A stretch of 64,000 nt of DNA from Oscillospiraceae bacterium. GTDB lineage: Bacteria; Bacillota; Clostridia; Oscillospirales; Ruminococcaceae. Positions 37,976 to 46,335 of the stretch are shown here, in pieces. The stretch's first letter is position 1. Each line of letters starts with the position of its first letter. The translations under genes were made by a program, and so were the position numbers. The stretch is taken from the NCBI GenBank assembly GCA_009777725.1, contig WRLG01000005.1, positions 62,001 through 126,000 of the forward strand. The letters are read 5' to 3'. A model generated the notes under the pieces. It searched no databases. It was not told where the DNA came from and worked only from the letters and a program-made list of their open reading frames with translations.

Positions 37976-38833
37976 TTGGACATCAAGGAGAAAATAGGCG
38001 GATTTTTTATTAAAGATAAAAAAGAAAAATTTGAGAATATAATCAAAACTGCCTTAAAACGCCACAATTTTTCAATTGCCGGCGTTAATAAGGAGGACGA
38101 ATTTAAATATGAAATAACAAGCGGTACAGCAGTTTTTACCGTTAACGTAAGGGAATTGCGAAAGCTTTATAACCTTGCTCATACGGAGGAAGAGATTGAA
38201 TCCCTAATTGTTGAAGCCGAGGAATTTTTTCTGACTGAGAGCAAGATGATTTCCTTTACAAATGCTCAGACGCTCCTGCGGCTGTTGATTATGCGCGATG
38301 ATGAGGTAAAAAATGAGTTTGTCAGCGCGGATTTTATACAGGGGCTGAAAAAAGTAGTTGTATACACCTCCGATGATGTAAATTTAAATATACTTGATGA
38401 AGCATTTCTAAAAAAGTGGGGTGTTCCGAGGGAAGTGATACTTCCCGTTGCGGACAGAAATATGTGCCGGCTGCTTGAAAAGGCGGAAATCGTTGAATCA
38501 AGCATTAACGAAACAAGGGTGCTGGAGCTTAAGCTGCCGAGTAAGGAATTGTGCGTTTCCATGCTGATGTGCAGTGATTTAAGAAAAACCGTTTGCCAAT
38601 ATTTCGGCGAAAAATTTTTAGCGGTAGCACCTTCAAGGGAAAATCTCTTGATTCTGGAGGATGTTACCAAAGATATGCTGGAGGGCTTGGGCTCGGTGAT
38701 TATCAATGAATACCGCAAAGCCGCGAATCCGCTCACGACAGGAGTTATGCTGTTTACCCAAAACGACATTGAGGCGATTGGATATTTTTCCGTAGCAAAA
38801 GCAAGCGAGGAAGGCGGGGTTGAAGATGCCTAA
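37976..38833 (+). CDS. DUF1444/YtpQ-like protein
   Basis: 285 aa ORF with TTG start after ggggggtt; DUF1444-like fold by eye only. Confidence 0.45.
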   Translation: MDIKEKIGGFFIKDKKEKFENIIKTALKRHNFSIAGVNKEDEFKYEITSGTAVFTVNVRELRKLYNLAHTEEEIESLIVEAEEFFLTESKMISFTNAQTLLRLLIMRDDEVKNEFVSADFIQGLKKVVVYTSDDVNLNILDEAFLKKWGVPREVILPVADRNMCRLLEKAEIVESSINETRVLELKLPSKELCVSMLMCSDLRKTVCQYFGEKFLAVAPSRENLLILEDVTKDMLEGLGSVIINEYRKAANPLTTGVMLFTQNDIEAIGYFSVAKASEEGGVEDA

Positions 38834-40022
38834 AAAAAGAAAGCCCGTGTATAACAAAAGAAAAAGCATTGTTTTGAGGATTATAATTTTAATCGTAGCG
38901 GCGGCATTGCTTTTGGGAATTTTAATTATGCCGCTGTCGCATCTGCTGTACGCCTTTGAGGGCGAGGAATTAACGGTTTCCGAATTTGAAACGGGCAGAT
39001 TGGGCGAGGCTCTCTTAAAAGCCGCTGACGGAACGGATTTTAACAATATAGCCAAAGCGTCAATTTTAAGCGGAACTCTTTCGGAGGAGGATTATAACGC
39101 CCTGCTTGCTTTGCCCAATTTAACTCATTTAGAATTGAGAGGAACTCAAACGGAGCTTGGGATAATCCCGGAAAATGCACTGCCAAGCAGAAATCAGCTT
39201 ACCTATATATCACTGCCGAAAAACACGGCGGTAATCGGCGCGAGGGCTTTTTTAAATAACAAAAGGCTTGAAAAGGTGGATATGCCTTTTTCGGTAAATC
39301 GTATAGAAGATTATGCCTTTGACGGCTGTATATCCTTGGGCAGTATACCGATTTCGGAAAATATCGTTTATATCGGTGCGGGAGCTTTCAGAGATTGCCA
39401 AAGCATTGTCAATTTTATTATCCCATCGGGCGTTACGGCAATTTATGACGACACTTTTAGCAAGTGCGGGTTTGAGGAGCTTCATATCGGAGCTAATATT
39501 GAAAGCATAGGCGAACGCGCCTTTGCGGATTGCAATAACCTTAGAGATATATACGCCTACAGCGTTACCCCCCCGGCACTGGGCAATGAAGCTTTTCGCA
39601 ATGTTAACGCGGTAATACACGTTTACGAGGATTCGCTTAAGGACTATGAATCATGGGCGGGTAACAACATACGGGTAGCGGATAGTTTAGTCACGGCGTA
39701 TAATTTAATGGCTATTATACCTAATGTAAACGAAGTTTATTACGCGGAAGCTGATTTGGAAAGCGTCACGGAAGCCGCAGAGACTGCCGAATACGACTTA
39801 GAGCAGGAAGCAAGCACCGCTCAAAATGCTGATGCGGAGGTAGTGTTACTATCCCAGCACCCCGCCTTATGCGGACCTAAAGGCGCGGGTTTCGGGACAA
39901 TTGCTGTTGTAGCTGTTGTGTTTGCCGCTATAGGCGCGCTGGCATCGTATTTTATTGTTACCCGGAGCAGAAAAACGGCTGAAAGCCAAACTGATGGGCA
40001 AGCTTCTAAGGCGGAGTGGTAA
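38826..40022 (+). CDS. BspA-type leucine-rich repeat membrane protein
   Basis: LRR_5-type IGARAFLNNKRLEKVDMPFSVNRIEDYAFDGCISLGSIPISENIVYIGAGAFRDC; N- and C-terminal TM segments. Confidence 0.82.
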   Translation: MPKKRKPVYNKRKSIVLRIIILIVAAALLLGILIMPLSHLLYAFEGEELTVSEFETGRLGEALLKAADGTDFNNIAKASILSGTLSEEDYNALLALPNLTHLELRGTQTELGIIPENALPSRNQLTYISLPKNTAVIGARAFLNNKRLEKVDMPFSVNRIEDYAFDGCISLGSIPISENIVYIGAGAFRDCQSIVNFIIPSGVTAIYDDTFSKCGFEELHIGANIESIGERAFADCNNLRDIYAYSVTPPALGNEAFRNVNAVIHVYEDSLKDYESWAGNNIRVADSLVTAYNLMAIIPNVNEVYYAEADLESVTEAAETAEYDLEQEASTAQNADAEVVLLSQHPALCGPKGAGFGTIAVVAVVFAAIGALASYFIVTRSRKTAESQTDGQASKAEW

Positions 40023-40034
40023 GGAGAAACAATT

Positions 40035-40979
40035 ATGAATGAGAAAATCAAGCTTTTAGCCGATAATATTGAAAAGGTAATTGTCGGCAAAAGGGGCGTT
40101 ATACTGGAGCTTATTTCTGCTCTTTTGGTAGAGGGGCATGTTCTTGTGGAGGATGTGCCGGGGGTTGGGAAAACTCAGCTGGCGGCGGCTTTGTCAAGGT
40201 CGGTTAACGGCAGGTTTAACCGTATCCAGTTAACGCCGGACATCATGCCCTCCGATATAACGGGCTTTACTTTAATAAACAAAGAGAACGGCGCGCTTGA
40301 ATACCGCAAGGGTGCGGCTTTTTGCAACTTTTTATTGGCGGACGAAATCAACCGCGCTTCACCTAAGGCTCAATCCGCGTTGCTTGAAGCAATGGAGGAG
40401 CGTCAAATCAGCATTGACGGCAAAACCTACCCTCTGCCCAAACCCTTTATGACGCTTGCCACCCAAAACCCCGTTGAAACCTATGGGACCTATCACCTAC
40501 CCGAAGCCCAGATGGACAGATTTTCCATGAGGCTGACAATCGGATACCCCGATGATGACGCCGAGCTTGGCATATTAACGAGAAACGAACACGGCAACCC
40601 GATTGCAACGATTGAGCCTGCACTTTCAATCGATGATGTAACCGCGCTTCAAGAGCAGGTACGGGAGGTCAAGGCGGCTGAAAATGTAAGGCGTTACATC
40701 ACCTCAATCGTCAGAGCTTCAAGGGATAACGAAAGCATCAGATTAGGGGTAAGCCCGCGCGGAAGCATAGCTCTTTTCAAAGCCGCAAAAGCCCGCGCCT
40801 TTATTGACGACAGGGATTTTATTACCCCCCAAGATGTTAAAAAATGCGCCGTAAGAACCTTATCCCACCGTATCATTCTGTCCCCCAAAGGAAAATCAGA
40901 ATTTTTAACCCCCGAAAACGCGCTAAAAGACATTCTAAACAAAACTACAGTACCTAAGACAATTGACAATGAACAATGA
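40035..40979 (+). CDS. MoxR-family AAA+ ATPase
   Basis: EDVPGVGKTQLAAALSRSV, LADEINRASPKAQSALLEAMEERQISIDG, TQNPVETYGTYHLPEAQMDRF. Confidence 0.95.
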   Translation: MNEKIKLLADNIEKVIVGKRGVILELISALLVEGHVLVEDVPGVGKTQLAAALSRSVNGRFNRIQLTPDIMPSDITGFTLINKENGALEYRKGAAFCNFLLADEINRASPKAQSALLEAMEERQISIDGKTYPLPKPFMTLATQNPVETYGTYHLPEAQMDRFSMRLTIGYPDDDAELGILTRNEHGNPIATIEPALSIDDVTALQEQVREVKAAENVRRYITSIVRASRDNESIRLGVSPRGSIALFKAAKARAFIDDRDFITPQDVKKCAVRTLSHRIILSPKGKSEFLTPENALKDILNKTTVPKTIDNEQ

Positions 40980-40983
40980 ATGT

Positions 40984-41138
40984 GTCTATTCAGTCGATCT
41001 TCTGCCGTCTTAACTCCCTCCGTCACCTGCGGGTGACACCTCCCTCAAAGAGGGAGGCAAGGAGTTTTTCGCCTCCCTCTTTGAGGGAGGTGCCGCCCGC
41101 AGGCGGCGGAGGGAGTGTTCGAGCGGCTGAGTAGATAC
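40984..41138. mobile_element. Palindromic MITE-like element between moxR and DUF58 gene
   Basis: Outer ends gtctattcagtcg / cggctgagtagatac (imperfect inverted); inner palindrome actccctccg...cacctccctcaaagagggaggc / gcctccctctttgagggaggtg...cggagggagt. Confidence 0.65.
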
Positions 41139-42401
41139 CTGTTAATTGTAAAAAAGGGGGGTTTTTTTCTGAAAGCTTTGGTAAATTCCAGGGTTGTTGC
41201 TAATGTAACGCGGATTTTGGGGTATTTGTTTGCAATATTTATGGCTTACCTTTTTTCGCTTTATTTGAATGCGAGGATTGGTTGGATGTTTGTTGTGCTT
41301 TTTGCGGTATCGCCTGTTTTTTCGGTTTTGGTTACGGCTGTGCTGAAGCGCAGGGGCAGAATCACCCTATCGGCGGATAGCGATGCTACACTTATATATA
41401 AGAATGAAACGGTTGCTTTAAGAATTAAAGTGTTCAATAAAGGCTTTTTGCCCATTCCCGTTGTGATTCTGGGGCTCTTTACGCCCGTCTGCCTGAAGCG
41501 TGAGGACGCAGCAGATAAGGGACGTTTCGCCGTCAGCGTTTCGCCGCGCTCCGAGACGGCTTTTGAGGTTAGGTATAAGGCTAAGGTTTGGGGCAGTTGT
41601 GTTCTCGGCATCAATCATGCAAGGCTGCAGGATTTCATGCGGTTTTCCGGATTTACGCTTTATACGGAGCAGGGGGAGGCTCTTTACAGCCATACGGTGA
41701 AAATTATACCCGATATACCCGACATTCCTGCGGATTCTCCGATTATAAAAAGCACGTTTAACGCGGCTTGGTATAACGACAATGAGGATACCAAGGAGTC
41801 GCAAAGTTATATGCTTTCGGGGATACCCGGCTATACGCACCGCGAATACGAAGAGGGAGACCCCATCAAAAGAATTAACTGGAAGCTTTCGGCAGGGCGC
41901 GACAGCTACCTTATACGCTTAGATGATGAGAAAGAATCCATACAGCAAACCATCGCCTTGGATATGATGGGCTCGGCTGACCCTTATGTCAATGAGCGTG
42001 CCGTAGAGGGGGTTTTGGCGGTTGTCTTTTCCTTAATCCGGCTGGGGGTTGAATCTACGGTTTGGTATAAAAAGGGCGGGCTGTTTGTAAGCCATTCCAT
42101 TGAATCGCAGGCAGATGTTTTGGCTTTGCAGACGGCTTTTGCGGAGTATAGCTTTATGCAGGACATCAGCGGCGGAGGGCGGCAGGAGCGCGTTCCCGCT
42201 GTGGAGCTTACAGAGGGGAAAAACAGCGGTAACCTTTTGCTTTTCACCCCCCTGCCCGACAGGGAGCTTGCCGCGCTTATAAGCGAAATGCGGAGCAAGG
42301 GAGCTTTCGTCACAACAATCTCCGCCGATTATGAATATAAAAGCGTGATAGATAACCTATGGAAGCTTTTTGAAGACTATACCGCAGTGAAGGTCAATTA
42401 A
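41115..42401 (+). CDS. DUF58-family protein
   Basis: YEEGDPIKRINWKLSAGRDSYLIRLDDEKESIQQTIALDM; MoxR-DUF58-transglutaminase order. True start probably downstream of 41115, which lies in the palindromic element. Confidence 0.88.
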   Translation: MFERLSRYLLIVKKGGFFLKALVNSRVVANVTRILGYLFAIFMAYLFSLYLNARIGWMFVVLFAVSPVFSVLVTAVLKRRGRITLSADSDATLIYKNETVALRIKVFNKGFLPIPVVILGLFTPVCLKREDAADKGRFAVSVSPRSETAFEVRYKAKVWGSCVLGINHARLQDFMRFSGFTLYTEQGEALYSHTVKIIPDIPDIPADSPIIKSTFNAAWYNDNEDTKESQSYMLSGIPGYTHREYEEGDPIKRINWKLSAGRDSYLIRLDDEKESIQQTIALDMMGSADPYVNERAVEGVLAVVFSLIRLGVESTVWYKKGGLFVSHSIESQADVLALQTAFAEYSFMQDISGGGRQERVPAVELTEGKNSGNLLLFTPLPDRELAALISEMRSKGAFVTTISADYEYKSVIDNLWKLFEDYTAVKVN

Positions 42402-42418
42402 ATAACTATAATTTAAAT

Positions 42419-42455
42419 GACAATTGTCAATTGTCAATTGTTAATTGTTAATTGA
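42419..42455. repeat. Heptad repeat between DUF58 and transglutaminase genes
   Basis: gacaatt-gtcaatt-gtcaatt-gttaatt-gttaatt-ga. Confidence 0.8.
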
Positions 42456-42470
42456 AAAAGAGGGGGCTTT

Positions 42471-44711
42471 ATGGGAGAGCGCGGAACTTTCACTCTTAAA
42501 GGTTTGAGTGATAAAATCTTCGGTATTTTGCTGACGGTTGTTTTAATGTCGGCGGGAATTTATGTATATATTAAAAGCTACGTTAATATCTACTCCGTTT
42601 CTGCGGCGGTATTGGCTGTGGTTATTTTTATATTTTTAAGCTTTGTCCAAAAAAAGAAAGGGCTTGGCGTTGTTATTTATATTGTCTCTTTAATCTTAAT
42701 TTTTAATATGCTTAACTTTATTCTAAATATGTTGCCCGGAATCCGCGTAGTTAATATAATGAGCTTTGCCGAATGGTTTTTCTCAGCCGGAGAGGCGGTT
42801 GAAACCAATAGTTATTATATGGCGTTTTTTATATTGGGCTTTACTTTTTTTATCAGCTCGGCGATATATTACTTTACCGCTGTGGTTTACCGCCCGCTTT
42901 TAGTTGTGCTTATAAGCTTTATTCCCTGCATCCTTTTTGTAAGAACCATGACGGCATTTCCGTTGGGCTATCTTCTTATCATTGCTTCGCTTAATCTGTT
43001 TATCTATTTAAAGGGATGCCGTGATGAAATCGGGAAGGATGCGGTATCCGTAAATCAAAAAGCAGTCTTTATATGCTACACCGACTTTGCGGTTGCGGCG
43101 GTGCTTTTGGCGTTTATAATCCCTAAGCCTACGGAAACTCCCTACTATGAGCAGTTCGCGGAATTTACCTCTCGTTATTTCACAATCGGCAGAGCCTATG
43201 CGGGCGCGGAAGGCAGGTTTACTCGCTATTCGGGGAATGCGGACCAGCTTTTACAGGAAGAGGAGCGCACCTTATATATGGTCAGCGCGGAAGTTCCCGA
43301 AAGTTTTAAAATGCAAACCTTTTACTCCTTTGATGAGGAAAACTATCGCTGGGGTATTCTTGATGAAGCGGTTACGGGTGATGCCGATTGGGAGGACGAA
43401 AGAGCGCGGCTTAATATGGGAGACCTTCTGGAGGCTTACAAGCGCGCCTTTGAAATCTCACCCGACACAATCGGCGCGTATATTTCAGACGAGCTGCTTA
43501 GCTTGGGCGAGGTTAGGGAGCGGCGGCAGTTTTCGCAGGTCAGAGCTATGGATTACCGCTCGGAATATATTGTTGCACCCGTTCGCGTTATTGAAGTGAG
43601 TTTCCCCGAAAGCAGCCGCGTTTCAAGAGTATACCGCGCGGGCGGCGGCGAGCTTTTCCCGGATACAGAGCTTATGCACCCTTTTGAGGTGTACACGCTT
43701 GTCTATTATTCGGGTCGTTTTATCTATGAAAGCGGCTGGCTTGAAGCGGGCGGCTGTAATTACAGCTTTGAGGAATTCGGCAATATGCTGGCAGCGGTCG
43801 AAGCCGCGCTCAAAAGCGGCGGGGTGAACAGTCGGCTCAATACCGTTTCGGCTTTTTTAAAGGAGCATAACGAGGCGAAATTAAGCAGGGCGGAGAATTA
43901 TCAGCCCGTTCCCGAAAGCTTGAAGGAACTTGCGCTGGAGATTACCGCGCCTTATGAATATGATTGGCAGAAGGCAGCGGCTTTGGAGGCGTTTTTTCAT
44001 AAGGGGGACTTTACATATGACCTAACTTTCACATCGGAGCGGAACAATAACAGCGCGGAGTTTTTTACATTTGAAAGCAAGCGCGGAACTTGCTCCGATT
44101 TTGCCACGGCATTTTCGCTAATGGCAAGAGGCGCGGGGCTTACAGTCCGTTATGCCGAAGGGTATAATCTTACGAGGAGGGAGAATAGTGAAAGCTATAT
44201 GATTACAACCGAAACCGCGCACGCCTATCCCGAGGTGTATATTCCGGGGGCGGGCTGGGTTACGTTTGAGCCGACCGTTGCCGACCTTACGGGCAGGGCA
44301 AACGGCGGGAATGTTAATATTGACGCTGTAACGGCGTTGGCAACCATTGTTTCAACCTTAATCGTAGGGCTGTTCATTATTACATTTTTCTTGCTGAAGC
44401 CGATTTTAACGGAGGCGGCTTTTAGATTTAAAATCCGCCTTGCTAAAGGCGGCAAGGCGGCTATCATGCTTCATGCGCGACATTCGGCGCAAATTTCAAA
44501 GCTTTTTTCAATTGATACAAAGCCCCTAACCGCAGAGCAAACCTTTCATCACGCTAAAGAACTTACAGGCGAGGCTTCAAGTCCGCTTTTATCCGCTTTT
44601 ACAAAAGCTTGCTATGGTGACGAGGAAATCGGCGATAATGAAAAAGTTGCGGCTTTTGATTGTTATAAGGCTCAGTATAAGTTGCTTAAACAGCGGAGGA
44701 AGGGGAAATAG
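42471..44711 (+). CDS. Transglutaminase-like domain membrane protein
   Basis: Multiple N-term TMs; catalytic core ESKRGTCSDFATAFSLMARGAGLTVRYAEGY...TAHAYPEVYIPGAGWVTFEPT. Confidence 0.92.
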   Translation: MGERGTFTLKGLSDKIFGILLTVVLMSAGIYVYIKSYVNIYSVSAAVLAVVIFIFLSFVQKKKGLGVVIYIVSLILIFNMLNFILNMLPGIRVVNIMSFAEWFFSAGEAVETNSYYMAFFILGFTFFISSAIYYFTAVVYRPLLVVLISFIPCILFVRTMTAFPLGYLLIIASLNLFIYLKGCRDEIGKDAVSVNQKAVFICYTDFAVAAVLLAFIIPKPTETPYYEQFAEFTSRYFTIGRAYAGAEGRFTRYSGNADQLLQEEERTLYMVSAEVPESFKMQTFYSFDEENYRWGILDEAVTGDADWEDERARLNMGDLLEAYKRAFEISPDTIGAYISDELLSLGEVRERRQFSQVRAMDYRSEYIVAPVRVIEVSFPESSRVSRVYRAGGGELFPDTELMHPFEVYTLVYYSGRFIYESGWLEAGGCNYSFEEFGNMLAAVEAALKSGGVNSRLNTVSAFLKEHNEAKLSRAENYQPVPESLKELALEITAPYEYDWQKAAALEAFFHKGDFTYDLTFTSERNNNSAEFFTFESKRGTCSDFATAFSLMARGAGLTVRYAEGYNLTRRENSESYMITTETAHAYPEVYIPGAGWVTFEPTVADLTGRANGGNVNIDAVTALATIVSTLIVGLFIITFFLLKPILTEAAFRFKIRLAKGGKAAIMLHARHSAQISKLFSIDTKPLTAEQTFHHAKELTGEASSPLLSAFTKACYGDEEIGDNEKVAAFDCYKAQYKLLKQRRKGK

Positions 44712-44776
44712 GTAGTTTACAGTTTGCAGTTTTGGGGTTCGTTTTGCGGATGATGTTGAATTTTTATTAATATTTA

Positions 44777-45088
44777 GTATCTATTCAGTCGCTCTGCTTG
44801 ACTTTGCTCATAATGAACAATCTTTTGTAGGGGCGAACGCCTCGTTCGCCCGAAAGGACAGGCAAAAGAATAAATAACAGAGGTATTCGGGCGACCGTGG
44901 CGGTCGCCCCTACGAAAAATTTGCCACCTGTGCAATAGGTCAAAATTTTATTCTGTAGGGGATGGGCTTGCCCGTCCCGCACGCAAAAAACGCATTTTCG
45001 CTATTGGCGGGACAGGCGAGCCTGTCCCCTACAAATCTTATTGCACAGTTGGAAAATTTGTGCAATATTTCATTGACTGAATAGATAC
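44777..45088. mobile_element. Composite/nested MITE-like element
   Basis: Perfect 14-bp terminal inverted repeats gtatctattcagtc / gactgaatagatac; inner inverted pair 44917-44937/45039-45059; several palindromes inside. Confidence 0.65.
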
Positions 45089-45135
45089 AATACTTAAACA
45101 GGGGTAAAGCAAAACTACCTTACCCCTGCGTTACT

Positions 45136-45230
45136 CCCCACTTAAGGCTGGGGTTCTCCTCTTTATAAATCCCCACTCAAGGCTGGGGTTCTCCTCTTTA
45201 TAAATCCCCATTTAAGGCTGGGGTTCTCCT
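45136..45230. repeat. 35-bp tandem repeat, 2.7 copies
   Basis: ccccacttaaggctggggttctcctctttataaat repeated with 1-2 substitutions, no spacers. Confidence 0.85.
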
Positions 45231-45332
45231 ATATTTTAGCTCCTCTAATATTATACCATACATAGAAAAATAAGTCAATAGTCATATTGTATAAAATATA
45301 TAAATTTTTAAAATCAGCAATGGGGTGGTTTT

Positions 45333-46103
45333 GTGATTGTTAATGAAATAATTAAATCGGCGGCGGAGCAGTTGGCGCGGGATTATGCTTGCGAGCCGGG
45401 GGATTTTTTTGCTCAGAGAAATAGGGTGTCAAAGGCAAGGCTTATTCCGGGCAGGCGGGAGCTTAGGGGGGAGGCGGATTTTTTTAAAATAGCCACGTTC
45501 GGCGGGGTTGCCGTGGCTTCCGTGTCGGCTGAGATGGTGCATTTTACCAAGGCTTTATTGGCGAAATATGATGTGAAAGAATCGGCGGAGCTTTTTAGCG
45601 CGGCACAGCTTTATCTTATTAATAAGGAACTTTCAAAATGGGGCAAAACAATCGGTGCGAACAGTATCTTCTATCTCCCTAAAACGCCCTGCCTATATCA
45701 GCCTAAGGGGGATTTTAATATAAGGGTCTACAATGAAGCTGAAATCAAAGCTGTGTTATATAAATATAAGGGCTTTAATCACGCGCTTTTGTACAGCAAT
45801 AAGGCGCAGGGGCGGCGCGATGTTTCCGCTGTTTGCGCTTTTGAGGGCGGCAAGCTGGCGGGGATGGCGGGTGCTTCGAGCGATAGTGCCGAGTTTTGGC
45901 AAATCGGCATTGACGTTAAGCCCGAATACAGGGGCAGGGGGCTTGCCGCTGATTTGGTTTCTGTTTTGACGCGGGAGGTTTTTATGAGGGGGGCTATCCC
46001 GTATTACGGTACATGGGGCGGCAATATAGCCTCGCAAAAGGTCGCGTTAAAATGCGGGTATTATCCTGCTTGGAGCGAGGCGGTTGCGTTTAATGAGGGT
46101 TGA
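45333..46103 (+). CDS. GNAT-family N-acetyltransferase
   Basis: FWQIGIDVKPEYRGRGLAADLVSVLTREVFMRGAIPYYGTWGGNIASQKVALKCGY. Confidence 0.85.
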   Translation: MIVNEIIKSAAEQLARDYACEPGDFFAQRNRVSKARLIPGRRELRGEADFFKIATFGGVAVASVSAEMVHFTKALLAKYDVKESAELFSAAQLYLINKELSKWGKTIGANSIFYLPKTPCLYQPKGDFNIRVYNEAEIKAVLYKYKGFNHALLYSNKAQGRRDVSAVCAFEGGKLAGMAGASSDSAEFWQIGIDVKPEYRGRGLAADLVSVLTREVFMRGAIPYYGTWGGNIASQKVALKCGYYPAWSEAVAFNEG

Positions 46104-46128
46104 GGGACAGGCGGCGGAGGTAGTGTTC

Positions 46129-46149
46129 GGGCGACCGGGGCGGTCGCCC
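46129..46149. repeat. REP-like palindrome, second copy of the one at 44889-44909
   Basis: gggcgaccg-ggg-cggtcgccc followed by ctacgaaa as at 44889. Confidence 0.7.
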
Positions 46150-46190
46150 CTACGAAAGATTGTTTATTATGCACAAAATTAAGCAGGGCG

Positions 46191-46225
46191 AGTGTTATTT
46201 TTTCTTGAAAAAATAACACTTTATT
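46191..46225 (+). terminator. Terminator-like hairpin downstream of GNAT gene
   Basis: agtgttatttttt-cttg-aaaaaataacact perfect 13-bp stem. Confidence 0.55.
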
Positions 46226-46261
46226 TACAATTAAAACACCTCTGTTACCCCCCAAAGGCAG

Positions 46262-46290
46262 TTGACTTTTTGGGGGTGCGGTGCTATAAT
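46262..46290 (+). promoter_or_regulatory. SigA-type promoter for surface-protein gene 1
   Basis: ttgact-N17-tataat, 46 bp upstream of ATG. Confidence 0.75.
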
Positions 46291-46335
46291 GACTTACTGG
46301 AGCTTTTAATTGACTTTAAATAAGGGGGAATTGCT

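Noticed and set aside
42471-44711. MoxR-DUF58-transglutaminase set as a novel defence system
   Set aside because: This gene order is common and widely distributed in bacteria; nothing here points to defence.
45136-45230. Possible CRISPR array
   Set aside because: Repeats are contiguous 35-bp units with no unique spacers and no cas genes nearby.
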